NCBI RefSeq assembly: GCF_034930985.1 | Contig: NZ_JAYGIM010000001.1 | Location: forward strand, 62,001-126,000 | Length of the DNA stretch: 64,000 nt | Direction of reading: 5' to 3' | From: Arcicella lustrica | Lineage (GTDB): Bacteria > Bacteroidota > Bacteroidia > Cytophagales > Spirosomataceae | Shown: positions 7,956 to 17,849 of the stretch, piece by piece | Layout of the letters: each line of letters starts with the position of its first letter | How positions within the stretch are numbered: the first letter of the stretch is position 1 | Made by a program: the position numbers and the translations under genes | Notes under the pieces: generated by a model | Databases searched by the model: none | Told to the model about the DNA's origin: nothing | Seen by the model: only the letters and a program-made list of their open reading frames with translations

Positions 7956-10900
7956 TTATGAATTATAAGGAAAGCTGATTGTAAAAGAACTTCCCTCTAA
8001 TGGCTTACTGAAAAAACTCAAATTGCCACCTAGTTTTTGAGTAAATTCTTTGGTGATTGTTAGTCCAAGTCCCGTTCCCTCAATATTTAGTACATTGTTT
8101 GCTCTAAAAAACGTTTCAAATAAATGTTCTTGTTCTTCCAGAGGAATACCAATGCCATAATCTGTGACTTTAATACTGTAAAAATCACTATGATATTCAA
8201 CACTTAATTCAGGGTCTTGAGCTTCAGGAGAATATTTGAAAGCATTATTGACTAAATTACTAACCACGTGGCTTAGTAACGAAGGGTCTGTCATGATTTC
8301 TCTGATTTTTTCAGGCAGTAATAGCTTTAACTTTCTTTTATCTTTTCTGTCAACATAATATTGTTCGTTGAGGTCGTGCAAGAATTTATGGAGATTAATC
8401 GGTTGAGGTTTTACAAATATTTTTCCATCAGCTGTTTTTTCAATCATCAAAATATCCTTCAACATAGCGTCTAGCCTGTTGGTTTGAAACAAAATTTTAT
8501 TGATATAGTCTTTAATTTTGAGTTTCAATTCTTGATTGTCAATTTGTTTTGAGTAAAAATCTAGCAAATCTGAACTGGTTACAATAGCCGTAATTGGAGT
8601 TCTGAATTCATGCGAAGTCAACGAAATAAATCTTGATTTCAAATTGTTGATTTCTTTTTCCTTTGCTAATGAGATTTCTAGTTTCCTCAAATTTTTGCGG
8701 TCTTCTTCGGCAATTTTTCTTTCAGTAATATCCAGAGAAATACCATTGTAAATGATTTTATCCCCTTTAATAGTAGGACTCGCTAAGCCTTGAAACCACT
8801 TTCTTCGCCCATCTTTAGTTTCTACTTCACCTTCATAGTTCCAATCTTTTTTGTGCATAACTGCTTGATTGATAGATTCTAAAAAAGCATTTCTTTCTCT
8901 TTTGTTGATTTTGCCATTTTGCTGCCAATTTTTGTCATTTACCGGAAAACCAAAAGCATTTTTACCTTTATCACTAATGTAAGAGAAATATGAAGAACCG
9001 TCGGCTTCAACGCAAAATTGAAAAACAATTCCAGGAGAATTTTTAGCTAAATCGCTAAACATCATTTCACTTTGTTTTAGTTGTTCATTGGCCAATTTAC
9101 GTTCAGTAATATCTGATAAAGCCATTATCAAACCATAATTCTGATTTTTTTTGTTCAGAATAGGATATAATCTTACAAAATACCAATTGGTAGTATTGTT
9201 GGGTTGAGGAAAAGAAATTTCATATTCTATCCTTTTGCCATTCAATACTTCTATCATCATTTTTTGCAAGATGGGTCTTCGTTCGGCAGGGAAATAATCT
9301 AAGATTGGCGTACCATTTGTGGGTACTTTATCAGCGTTAAAAAAGTTCTGATAAGAAATATCATTCGCAATTTTATTGAAGGATAATACTTCTAAACTTT
9401 TATTGATGAGAATATAACCAGTGTCGGTTGTTTCAAAAATAGCTTGAAGATTCGCTTCCGATTCCGAAAGTTTTTGTTCGGCTAATTTTTTTTCAGAAAC
9501 ATCGCTTAAAGATAAAGCAGCGCCAACAATAACATTATTCTTGAAAATAGGATTGGCATTTATTTCAAAATGGATGTCTGGTATATCAATTTTCTTATCA
9601 GGAACCAAAAAGTTTGTGACAAAGCTTTCGCCAAGGAAAACTCTATCATAAATTTCTTTCCAGAAACTCCTCATTAACTCAGGCATTTTTGGCTTAAACA
9701 CCGAATCTCCTATCTGATATTTTTCATCAAGATAAGTAATTGAAGTTTGCAGAAAAGTATTATTGGCTGTCATTAGCCGATAATTTGTATCAATACTCCA
9801 AATTATATCATTTGTACTGTTAATAAGGGCTTCGTAGTTATTGGTTTTTATTTCTAAGGCTTTGGTGATATTGATGACATCAGTAACGTTTTCAACCAAG
9901 GATAAAATAGAAATTACCTTTCCATTTTCGTCCATCAAAATTGAATTATGCCAATTACAATAAATGGTTTCACCTGATTTTGTAATGTTTTTATTTTTAG
10001 AGGTTAATCTACTAACTGTTCCACTGAGCATCTGTTCGGCGTAAAGCTTCACACGGTCAAAATCACTTTCAGGAATCAAGTTGACTTCATAAAAAGATTT
10101 TTCTACAATCTCAGAGGCTTTCCAACCAAAAATTACTTCGGCTTGCCCCGACCAACTTTTTATGATTAAATCACTATCCCATTTTATCACCGCCAAAGGC
10201 GAATTGGTATAATGAAAGTTAAGCTCCTCATTCAGCGATTGTAATTGTTTTTCATATTTTTTTTGTTCGTTGATATTGGTTAAAGTAATTACTACTCCAA
10301 CTATCTCATCGAATGCGTTTTTCGAGGGAATAAATAATACTTTATACCAATTTTGAACATTTGCGAAAGGAATAAGTAGTTCGGTACTTACTTCTTCGCC
10401 AAGCATTGCTTTGGCAAAATATGTTTCAGTAAGAGAATGTGTTGATGGATGCGAGTATGCAAAAATACTTTCTCCTTTATGATATGCTTTGTTGAGTAGC
10501 TTTCGAACTCTTTCTTGAAATACTTTATTCGCATCAATAATTCTCTTTTCTGTATCTAATAAAATAATAGAGTCTAAAGTATTATTGACATAAGTTGAAA
10601 GGATTTTTTCAGAATAAATTAAATCGGATTTTTTATTAAAAAGCGATTCTGCTTGTCGAGCGAGTATCTCTAAGCTTTTAATTTGTTGCTGATTTAAGGT
10701 TAAAATTGAGGTATGTAAAATACAAATAGAGCCCAAAATATAACCTTGTTGGTTTTTGATAGGAACACCCAGATAGAAACGAACATAAGGCGGACCAACT
10801 ACGAATGGATTATTTTTAAAACGCTCATCTAGGGTAGTATCTTCAACGATTAGAAAAGATTCGTTTTGAATCATATATTCACAGAAAGAATCTTTTCTTG

Positions 10901-11111
10901 AGATTTCACATAAATCTGTTCCAATTTTAGATTTGAACCATTGTCTGGTTGAATCCATGAGGCTAATCATAGCTATAGAAGCACCGCTAATTTGAACAGC
11001 TAATGTAACAATGCCTTCAAAGTCTTGTTCGGCAGGAGTATCCAGTATATTCAATTCCTTCAAGGCCGCTAAACGAAGGATTTCATTTGAAGGATTTTGA
11101 CTATATTCCAT
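7956..11111 (-). CDS. GAF-multi-PAS sensor histidine kinase
   Basis: 1051 aa. An N-terminal GAF domain (about 1-165; EFCEYMIQ-type and FYLGVPI motifs) is followed by about five PAS/PAC modules (residues 170-810; linkers such as DITERKLA mark the PAC ends). HisKA follows with SLTSHEFRTPITAI (His near 835), then HATPase with NNAFKYS, DYGIGIP and GTGLGLTI. No transmembrane helix is evident, so it is probably a cytoplasmic multi-signal sensor. It ends only 6 bp from the convergent REC-kinase. Its catalytic half is clearly paralogous to that of the kinase at 11668-15117. Its likely partner is the receiver protein just upstream on the same strand. Confidence 0.92.
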   Translation of the reverse strand: MEYSQNPSNEILRLAALKELNILDTPAEQDFEGIVTLAVQISGASIAMISLMDSTRQWFKSKIGTDLCEISRKDSFCEYMIQNESFLIVEDTTLDERFKNNPFVVGPPYVRFYLGVPIKNQQGYILGSICILHTSILTLNQQQIKSLEILARQAESLFNKKSDLIYSEKILSTYVNNTLDSIILLDTEKRIIDANKVFQERVRKLLNKAYHKGESIFAYSHPSTHSLTETYFAKAMLGEEVSTELLIPFANVQNWYKVLFIPSKNAFDEIVGVVITLTNINEQKKYEKQLQSLNEELNFHYTNSPLAVIKWDSDLIIKSWSGQAEVIFGWKASEIVEKSFYEVNLIPESDFDRVKLYAEQMLSGTVSRLTSKNKNITKSGETIYCNWHNSILMDENGKVISILSLVENVTDVINITKALEIKTNNYEALINSTNDIIWSIDTNYRLMTANNTFLQTSITYLDEKYQIGDSVFKPKMPELMRSFWKEIYDRVFLGESFVTNFLVPDKKIDIPDIHFEINANPIFKNNVIVGAALSLSDVSEKKLAEQKLSESEANLQAIFETTDTGYILINKSLEVLSFNKIANDISYQNFFNADKVPTNGTPILDYFPAERRPILQKMMIEVLNGKRIEYEISFPQPNNTTNWYFVRLYPILNKKNQNYGLIMALSDITERKLANEQLKQSEMMFSDLAKNSPGIVFQFCVEADGSSYFSYISDKGKNAFGFPVNDKNWQQNGKINKRERNAFLESINQAVMHKKDWNYEGEVETKDGRRKWFQGLASPTIKGDKIIYNGISLDITERKIAEEDRKNLRKLEISLAKEKEINNLKSRFISLTSHEFRTPITAIVTSSDLLDFYSKQIDNQELKLKIKDYINKILFQTNRLDAMLKDILMIEKTADGKIFVKPQPINLHKFLHDLNEQYYVDRKDKRKLKLLLPEKIREIMTDPSLLSHVVSNLVNNAFKYSPEAQDPELSVEYHSDFYSIKVTDYGIGIPLEEQEHLFETFFRANNVLNIEGTGLGLTITKEFTQKLGGNLSFFSKPLEGSSFTISFPYNS

Positions 11112-11184
11112 TGGTTATTCGTGGATATTTTATCATTTTGAATAGAATGATAGCATAGATTTTTAACCCTAAATAAATATACTA

Positions 11185-11556
11185 TTATACTTCAGCTATT
11201 ACGTTTTGAATAGCATTGACAAGGTCTTTCCCTCTTATGGGTTTGGTGAGGTACTCGTTAGCGCCACTTTTAATACCATTTTCATAATCGGCATTTTCGG
11301 CATGAGCAGAAAGTAAAATGAATGGAGTATTGACCAACTTAGCATCTGCCCGAACATTTTTTAGAAAAACTAGTCCGTTCATACGGGGCATTCGTATATC
11401 AGACACGATTACATCAATATCATGATGTTGAAGAATTTCCATTGCTTCAACGCCGTCTTCTGCTGGGATGACGGTGAAATCAAATAATTCTAAAATTTCA
11501 ACGTAATTGTTCCTCAAAACAACGTCGTCTTCAACAAATAGTATTTTAGTTTTCAT
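11185..11556 (-). CDS. Single-domain response regulator
   Basis: 123 aa from the ATG at 11556 (MKTKILFVEDD); an in-frame upstream ATG at 11574 adds MCINST and is less likely. It is a pure receiver domain: VEDD acidic pocket, DVIVSDIRMPRMNGL with the phospho-Asp near residue 53, LLSAH switch Ser and LTKPIRG Lys. It sits between two large PAS kinases on the same strand (73 and 111 bp gaps), so it is probably the shared phospho-acceptor of one or both. Confidence 0.92.
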   Translation of the reverse strand: MKTKILFVEDDVVLRNNYVEILELFDFTVIPAEDGVEAMEILQHHDIDVIVSDIRMPRMNGLVFLKNVRADAKLVNTPFILLSAHAENADYENGIKSGANEYLTKPIRGKDLVNAIQNVIAEV

Positions 11557-11667
11557 AGTGGAATTTATGCACAATAATTGTCTTTAAATACAGTAAGAAT
11601 CATTTTTAGAAAAAGGTAATTTAATATACGATAATTTTGGTATTTATCAAAGAATCAGCCTGTAATT

Positions 11668-14600
11668 TCAATAAGGTAACTTTAATGTGAACGAACTCCC
11701 TTTGCCTTCTTTACTTTCAAAACTTATCTGTCCACCAAGTTTCTCTGTAAATTCTTTAGCAATGCTTAATCCTAAGCCTGTACCTTCTGTACTTACTACA
11801 TTGTCTGCTCTAAAAAAAGTTTCAAACAAATGTTCTTGGTCTTTCATCGGAATCCCCAAACCATAATCTTTTACGACGATAGTAAAATGGTCTTCAAAGT
11901 AAAATAGTTGAATTTCTGGGCTTAGTTTGTTGCCTCTTGAGTACTTGAAGGCATTGCTAATGAGATTGTTTAGAATATGAACAAGGAGTGATTCGTCTGT
12001 GAAAACTTCTTTTTCATCTTCTGGTAAAACCAATTTTAACTGTCTATTATCACGAAGGTTGATATATAGTTCATTGGTGACTTTTTGTAAAAATGCTTTA
12101 ATTGGCACAGCTTTAAGCTTCACAACTATTTTTCCTTCAGCAGTTTTTTCCAAAGTAAGTACATCTGCAACGATGCCTGTTAGCCTATCCACTTGCGAAG
12201 TAATATGGCTAATATGTTCTTGTATTTTGTTTTTTACTCGTTCATTTTCAATCTTTTTAGCGTATAAATCCAAAAGTTCGGCACTTCCTAAAATGCCCGC
12301 TAAGGGAGTTCTGAATTCATGAGAAGTCAAGGAAATGAATCTTGATTTAAGTAGGTTCAATTGTTTTTCCTTTGTCAATAATATTTCAAGTTGATGAAGA
12401 TTTTTAGCATTTTCCTCAGCAATTTTTGCTTGATTGATGTCTTGGAAAATACCATAGACTCTTTTTGTTACACCTTCTTCTTGCTCAGCTTTTCCAATGA
12501 CTTTTACCCAAATGTCCTCATTATTATTATTGACTACTTGTAACTCAACTTCGAATGGTGTTCCATCTTTTATACAATTATTGAGCGATTCTGTAATGAG
12601 ATTTCTGCTATAGCCTTCTTTGTACAAGGATAAACCAATTGCTATACTTGGCTCAATATCAAGTGGAACTTGTACGATTTCCTTTATCATGTTTGACCAG
12701 TAAACATTATAGCTTGGAATATCTACCGACCAGCCACCAATACGAGCAACTCTGTTAGTTTCTTCAAGTAAATCTTTTGTTCTAGTGAGTTGAAATTCAG
12801 CTAGTTTAGTATCAGTAATATCCTGAAGAGTACCATAAACTCTTTTTCTATTTGAAATACTGAAATCTGCTTTACCGATTACTCGTACCCAAATTTCCCT
12901 GTTTTTAGCGGTAACCAATTGTGCTTCTATATCAAAAGGTACTCCATATTGGATACATTCAGTGAAAGCTTTTGTGAGTGTTTCTCTGCTTTGTCCTTCT
13001 TTATAATAATTTATCCCGTCATTTATGTCTATCGTAGGATATTTTTCATCTACTTCATAAATTTCTCTGGTAATCTTCGACCAATATGCTGTTTGGGCAT
13101 CAATATCTGCTTCCCAACCACCAATTCTAGCCACTTGGGTTGTTTCTTGAAGGAAATCTTTTGTTCGTCTTAATTCTTGTTCTACATGTTTTCTGTCGGT
13201 AATGTCGCCCATGTAGCCATGCCAGATTACACTATCTTTCAAACGTTCAGGGGTAGAAATTGCTTTAAGCCACCTTTCTTTTTTCGAAGGTAAAGTAACT
13301 CTAAACTCTATATCTTTCAATGTTAATGATTTAGATGATTTGAATATGCTATTGATAACCATCTGATAATCATCAGGATGAATAAACTTGAGTAAGGCTT
13401 TAGTCTTTTCTTCTGAGCTAAGTAAATCCATTTCTGGAGTATTTACTAATTGACGTGACAGATATGAGAAAAAATAACGACCATCGTCTGTAAGCTGGAA
13501 TTGGTACAGTATTCCAGGTACTTGTTTGGTTAAATGCTTTAACAATTTTGTAGATTTTTCTCGGGCAATCTCAGCTTTTTTTAGCTGATTAATATCTTGA
13601 AAAGTACCATACACTCTGGTACAGATGTCGTTAGTGAAGTCGGCTTTGATGATACTTCTAAGCCAAATTTCTTGTTGATTAGCTGTAATGATTTCTAGTT
13701 CTAAATCAGAAGAAATATTTTTTTGAATCGCTTTTTTGATAGCATTCTGAAACGTTTTTTTACTTTTTGGTTTTAAAAACTTTTGAATGTTTTCTATATT
13801 CGGAACAAATTCTAATGGTAAATCATAGATTTTTCTGCTTATATCCGACCAAAAGAAATGGTTAATTTCAGGGAAATATTCCCAACCACCCACATTCGAA
13901 ACTTCACTGATTTCTTGTAATAATTCTTTGGCTTGTTTAAGTTCATGAAGCGAAGTCATCTTCGCTGTTATATCATTAATTACTAGAATTGTCTCCTTAT
14001 TGATTGGATTAACACTTGAATTGATGTTTGTCCAATAAAAATCGCCTTCTTTCTTCTTGATTCTAATTTCAAGATTGGTAAATGGAATACCCGTAGCGAT
14101 GGTTTTACGAATAGCTTCAACTGCCGTTTCGATGTCTTCGTCGTGAACAAAATCAATGTATGGCTTTCCAACAATTTCATCAAGTTCGTATAAGTACAAT
14201 TCAGTAACATTGCCCGATACAAAAGTTACAATACCATGATAATCTACAGAGATGAGTAAATCGGTCATGTTTGAAACCAAAATGGATAAATCGTTTTCAG
14301 TTTTTACTTTTTCCGAAACATTATATCCCACACAAAGTATTTCAAAAGTACTTCCATTTTTATCTGGCAAGCCTGTAAATTCCCATTGATTTGTAACAAT
14401 TTCCTCTTGTTTGTTTTTCTTTCTAAGAATTACTTTATAGGGTTTTAAAGGATTCATAAAACAATTTGCCACTGTTTCTTGACAAGCGACATGGTCTTCC
14501 TCAATAATCGACAATAAAGCGTTGGTTCCTAGAATTTCGTCTTCTGTAAAGCCAAAAATCTTATAAAAATAGTCGTTGATGTAGGTGTAATTTCCATAAA

Positions 14601-15117
14601 TATTAGTTTTAATCACATATAAAAAATCGCTATTAATTGTTGATTCGCCGATACTTGTGTAAAACTTTTCAACGCTATTGGGTGTATTTTGAATGGCTTT
14701 AAGTAAAATATTTGCACCAAGTACTGTATCAAGCTTTTGTTCTGAATCATAGATTAACAGAATTGAACAATCCATACAAATCGTTGAGCCATCTTTATGA
14801 AAATAACGAACGGTAATACTTTTGTGGGAACTATTAGTTTGGCTTGTAGGAACAAGGAGTGTTAAATCTTTTTCTTGAAAAATATCTGACCAGTTTTTTT
14901 GTAAAATTTCAATTTCTTCAGAGGTATTATAGCCTAGCATGGATGCCAATTTTGGATTTATCCAGCAAGATGACGTACTCTTGGCGTCCCAAAACCAAAG
15001 ACCATCAAGTGCAAATTGTTGTATAAAATCAAAAACGGAGGAATCTACTTGTATAACTTCGGTAAGTTTACTCCTTAGGTAATTTTCCATGTGTGTAAAA
15101 TTCAGCGGACAATTCAA
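11668..15117 (-). CDS. Multi-PAS sensor histidine kinase
   Basis: 1149 aa (1140 if the second ATG, at 15090, is used; MENYLRSKL). About seven PAS/PAC modules precede the kinase. Three consecutive ones are internal duplicates, each with a GGW motif (VGGWEYF, IGGWEAD, IGGWSVD), a W-S pair about 11 residues later and a closing RVYGTFQDI-like PAC. HisKA has SLTSHEFRTPLAGI (His near 935); HATPase has NNLISNAFKYS, DYGLGIP and GTGLGLSI. No membrane helix is evident, so it is probably cytoplasmic. Its catalytic half is paralogous to that of the kinase at 7956. It is a monocistronic-looking gene with ~300 bp upstream; the ligands of the PAS domains are unknown. Confidence 0.92.
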   Translation of the reverse strand: MNCPLNFTHMENYLRSKLTEVIQVDSSVFDFIQQFALDGLWFWDAKSTSSCWINPKLASMLGYNTSEEIEILQKNWSDIFQEKDLTLLVPTSQTNSSHKSITVRYFHKDGSTICMDCSILLIYDSEQKLDTVLGANILLKAIQNTPNSVEKFYTSIGESTINSDFLYVIKTNIYGNYTYINDYFYKIFGFTEDEILGTNALLSIIEEDHVACQETVANCFMNPLKPYKVILRKKNKQEEIVTNQWEFTGLPDKNGSTFEILCVGYNVSEKVKTENDLSILVSNMTDLLISVDYHGIVTFVSGNVTELYLYELDEIVGKPYIDFVHDEDIETAVEAIRKTIATGIPFTNLEIRIKKKEGDFYWTNINSSVNPINKETILVINDITAKMTSLHELKQAKELLQEISEVSNVGGWEYFPEINHFFWSDISRKIYDLPLEFVPNIENIQKFLKPKSKKTFQNAIKKAIQKNISSDLELEIITANQQEIWLRSIIKADFTNDICTRVYGTFQDINQLKKAEIAREKSTKLLKHLTKQVPGILYQFQLTDDGRYFFSYLSRQLVNTPEMDLLSSEEKTKALLKFIHPDDYQMVINSIFKSSKSLTLKDIEFRVTLPSKKERWLKAISTPERLKDSVIWHGYMGDITDRKHVEQELRRTKDFLQETTQVARIGGWEADIDAQTAYWSKITREIYEVDEKYPTIDINDGINYYKEGQSRETLTKAFTECIQYGVPFDIEAQLVTAKNREIWVRVIGKADFSISNRKRVYGTLQDITDTKLAEFQLTRTKDLLEETNRVARIGGWSVDIPSYNVYWSNMIKEIVQVPLDIEPSIAIGLSLYKEGYSRNLITESLNNCIKDGTPFEVELQVVNNNNEDIWVKVIGKAEQEEGVTKRVYGIFQDINQAKIAEENAKNLHQLEILLTKEKQLNLLKSRFISLTSHEFRTPLAGILGSAELLDLYAKKIENERVKNKIQEHISHITSQVDRLTGIVADVLTLEKTAEGKIVVKLKAVPIKAFLQKVTNELYINLRDNRQLKLVLPEDEKEVFTDESLLVHILNNLISNAFKYSRGNKLSPEIQLFYFEDHFTIVVKDYGLGIPMKDQEHLFETFFRADNVVSTEGTGLGLSIAKEFTEKLGGQISFESKEGKGSSFTLKLPY

Positions 15118-15420
15118 TACTCATGGAGTAGGCTTACCATAAGTTAAAATTGCTTGTACCGAGTAGCTAATGTTTTTGGAATAAAATTTTTCTGAAAAAA
15201 TATCAGATATATTAAAGCAATATACTTAAAATGAATGCGATATACAAAAGCTTAAATCATTTTAAAAGTGAATCTTTTTCTTAGTATTGTGATAATTGCC
15301 TTTGAAGGGGATAAAGTGTAGAAATTATTTTTTAAAAGACTAAAAAATAATAAAGCTAATTGAATTTTTCAAGGAGTAAAATTAGATAATTTGTATTACT
15401 CCTTGAAAATCAGGAAGAAA
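15118..15420. other. Intergenic region with a terminator-like inverted repeat
   Basis: 303 bp without a gene. At its left-hand gene end there is a 14-bp perfect inverted repeat: 15366-15379 with 15396-15409 (TTTTCAAGGAGTAA arms, 16-nt loop), just past the stop of the hydrolase gene. It is probably its terminator, though the T-run is weak. Nothing else was recognised. Confidence 0.5.
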
Positions 15421-16506
15421 CTAGGCTTTGCTAGTGCCTTTTACCAAAGCTTTCAGAACGTCATCATTGACGTTGCCAAATAATGAAATGCCAGCGGCAC
15501 CATTTTTTAGCGCTAATTTTATACCTTGAACAATTTCGTCATTATTATCGAAATCGGGCAAGTACAAACCTGCATATAAAGGGAATTTTCCATGTAAAGC
15601 TTTTACGCCTTCTTCTACGGCATCGCCAATCCAACTTACGTCTTCTTTATAAAATTTATGGTAAATCATCGGGCAAATAGCCGATAAATTCCAATTTACC
15701 CAGTCTTGTCGTACAATTCTTTTGGCTACTTCTGGCGTTGGAAAAACGGCAGCTGTAATAGGCTTTTTGAAACTAGCAGCTGTTTGAGCCAGATGATTTA
15801 CCAGACGAGTAACATTATCATATCTGAATTTTCGCCAAGATAAATTTTGGTCAGGATTTTCTAAGGTTCTAATGTCGATACCTTTCAATTCTTTGAATTT
15901 TGCCTGACAAACATCGCAATAACAAAAATCATATTCAGGTAATTCTTGATTTTGCTTGATGCCATATACTTGCCAAAGATTTACGGCTAAAATTACATCG
16001 CAGTAACGAACATAATCTAAGTGAATGCCATCTACATAAGGCTTACTTAACTCTGTTTTTACGGCTTTTTCTAAGTAATCACGTACTTCTGGACGAGAAG
16101 GACAAAGCCAACGGTAATAATTTACGTAAGGAGGATTTGTTGCACAAGATTCGCCTTTTCTGTTGATAGCGTACCATTCTGGATGCGCTTTTAAAAGACT
16201 TTCTTCGCCTCTGTTCAAAGTCCAAATCCAACGATGTGTAGTCAGTCCTTGTTTTTTAGCGATGGTAAAATGTTTTTCATCATCAGCTTCAAAGAAAATC
16301 CCAGTAATACCGTGTGCTTTATATTTTTTATAACGCTCGATTAAAACTGCTTCGGTTTCTTTGTGGTCGGGATTTATCCAAACCCAGTTTTTTAATTGAG
16401 TGTTATTTTGGACAGGAAGTAGAGGGCGTGCTTGGAGTAAATTACTACTTTGCCCTACCGCCATTACTCCTAAACCCATTTGTTTTAAAAAGCTACGTTT
16501 TTCCAT
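15421..16506 (-). CDS. Secreted family 10-like glycosyl hydrolase (GHL10/DUF187 type)
   Basis: 361 aa. The N-terminus MEKRSFLKQMGLGVMAVG has the look of a signal peptide, Tat-like with a KRSFLK start. The rest fits a TIM barrel of the GHL10 type: WVWINPDH at the first strand, GITGIFFEADD, and VDGIHLDYVRY (about residue 160-170), the hallmark segment with the putative catalytic Asp. Other acidic barrel-end residues are visible; a CYCDVCQAKF stretch (about 195-205) could bind metal. It lies 31 bp downstream of the CBM9-like gene on the same strand, so they form an operon probably acting on an extracellular polysaccharide. The substrate is unknown. Confidence 0.8.
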   Translation of the reverse strand: MEKRSFLKQMGLGVMAVGQSSNLLQARPLLPVQNNTQLKNWVWINPDHKETEAVLIERYKKYKAHGITGIFFEADDEKHFTIAKKQGLTTHRWIWTLNRGEESLLKAHPEWYAINRKGESCATNPPYVNYYRWLCPSRPEVRDYLEKAVKTELSKPYVDGIHLDYVRYCDVILAVNLWQVYGIKQNQELPEYDFCYCDVCQAKFKELKGIDIRTLENPDQNLSWRKFRYDNVTRLVNHLAQTAASFKKPITAAVFPTPEVAKRIVRQDWVNWNLSAICPMIYHKFYKEDVSWIGDAVEEGVKALHGKFPLYAGLYLPDFDNNDEIVQGIKLALKNGAAGISLFGNVNDDVLKALVKGTSKA

Positions 16507-16537
16507 TTCGGTTAACTGTTGTTGAAGTTTTTTACAA

Positions 16538-17629
16538 TTATAAAGACTTGCTTTTGCTTATCTTGAGGAGGCTATCCTGATTGAGCGTAATTTTATTCAA
16601 GCCTTCTTTGTCAATAATACTGATGAAAAATGTTTGGCTCGTGGCTTCTAGCTCAATATTTTGAATAAGTTCTTTGTTTTGTTGGAGGTTCGTATCAAGT
16701 GCTAAAAGTGTCAAATCTTTAGCATAATGCTGATTTTGGGCAAAATAGGTTTTTTGTTTATGATAAATGTCCCAAGCAATTTGCTTTACTTTTTCAATGT
16801 TTGGCAAAGAGAAATTGAAATCTTCTGCGCCTACCTTTTTATCAGAGAATACCAAATAACCCCAATTTTCTGGCATGTGCATGTTGATTTTTCCTTGTGG
16901 CGACCAAACCCAATTGTATTCTGGTAAAAAACCTTCACCATTGGCATTTTTTTGACGGCTGTACTTTCCTGCTTTAACATCGTGATTCCATTCAACTCTT
17001 GAGAAATTCAAACGCCAATAAGATAAATCTTGTGGTTTTAAAACATCATTGTCTAAACTGATCGAAGTAAATGGAATAGCAATTTCCACCGTCCAACGCT
17101 TGTCAGTATCCGTAGCATTGTTTACCGTTCCTTCTACATTTACAGCCGTTTTTAGTTTTTTAATATCCCAGTTGATTAAGGCATTTCCACCATCTCTGTA
17201 AGGTTTCGGAAGGTATAAGTCAAAAGTATTGTTGATGGCGTTTACTTCTAATTCAAAATAATTGTAAGCGTCCCCGTCTGGGTCAATAAATATTTCAAAG
17301 TCGTTTTCAAGAAAAACAATCTGGTCTTTTTTGTTTTGATAAGCCCAAATATGTTTTTCTTCCAATTCGGCAGCGATGTACAAATATTTATCATCCCATA
17401 ATATTTTGGCTTTTGTAGCTTGTAGTGGCTTAGGTTTTTTGTCGCCCTCAATGTCAATAAAAAGGCTTGTCCATTTTGCTTTTTTCCAAGAAGCCTCAGA
17501 AAGTTTTCCGTCAATTTTTAAAGGTTCAGCTGTTTTGAAGCAATGATATTGAAGAGGTTCGGAAATAATTTGGGAAAATGAAGTGCACAGTTTTAACCCA
17601 ATTATTCCAGTAAGGAGTAATTTTTTCAT
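16538..17629 (-). CDS. Carbohydrate-binding family 9-like secreted protein
   Basis: 363 aa with a signal peptide (MKKLLLTGIIGLKLCTSFSQ). The body is a CBM9/DUF1083-like beta-sandwich (about 25-260): LKIDGKLSEASWKKA, ILWDDKYLYIAAELEE, NDFEIFIDPDGDAYNYFELE and WTVEIAIPF are the typical blocks of these proteins. A helical C-terminal tail of ~90 residues follows. It is the first gene of a two-gene operon with the glycosyl-hydrolase-like gene; the pair is common in Bacteroidota polysaccharide loci, but no SusC/SusD genes are in view. Confidence 0.85.
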   Translation of the reverse strand: MKKLLLTGIIGLKLCTSFSQIISEPLQYHCFKTAEPLKIDGKLSEASWKKAKWTSLFIDIEGDKKPKPLQATKAKILWDDKYLYIAAELEEKHIWAYQNKKDQIVFLENDFEIFIDPDGDAYNYFELEVNAINNTFDLYLPKPYRDGGNALINWDIKKLKTAVNVEGTVNNATDTDKRWTVEIAIPFTSISLDNDVLKPQDLSYWRLNFSRVEWNHDVKAGKYSRQKNANGEGFLPEYNWVWSPQGKINMHMPENWGYLVFSDKKVGAEDFNFSLPNIEKVKQIAWDIYHKQKTYFAQNQHYAKDLTLLALDTNLQQNKELIQNIELEATSQTFFISIIDKEGLNKITLNQDSLLKISKSKSL

Positions 17630-17849
17630 GTGTATTAAATTTGGATAATGGTCGTCTTTTTTGCTAAAAACCCAATAAGTACGACAAAGCTTGTGATTAA
17701 TTAGTTAAACAAAGTAAGGATTAATTACTTCTGATACTAATTATAAGGAAGAAAAAAGCCTTAAAATACTCAATGTATTTATAAAATAGGCAAAAATTAC
17801 TGGGTATTAGTGTAATATATTTCCGATTTAAAATGAAAGTAAATAAGAG

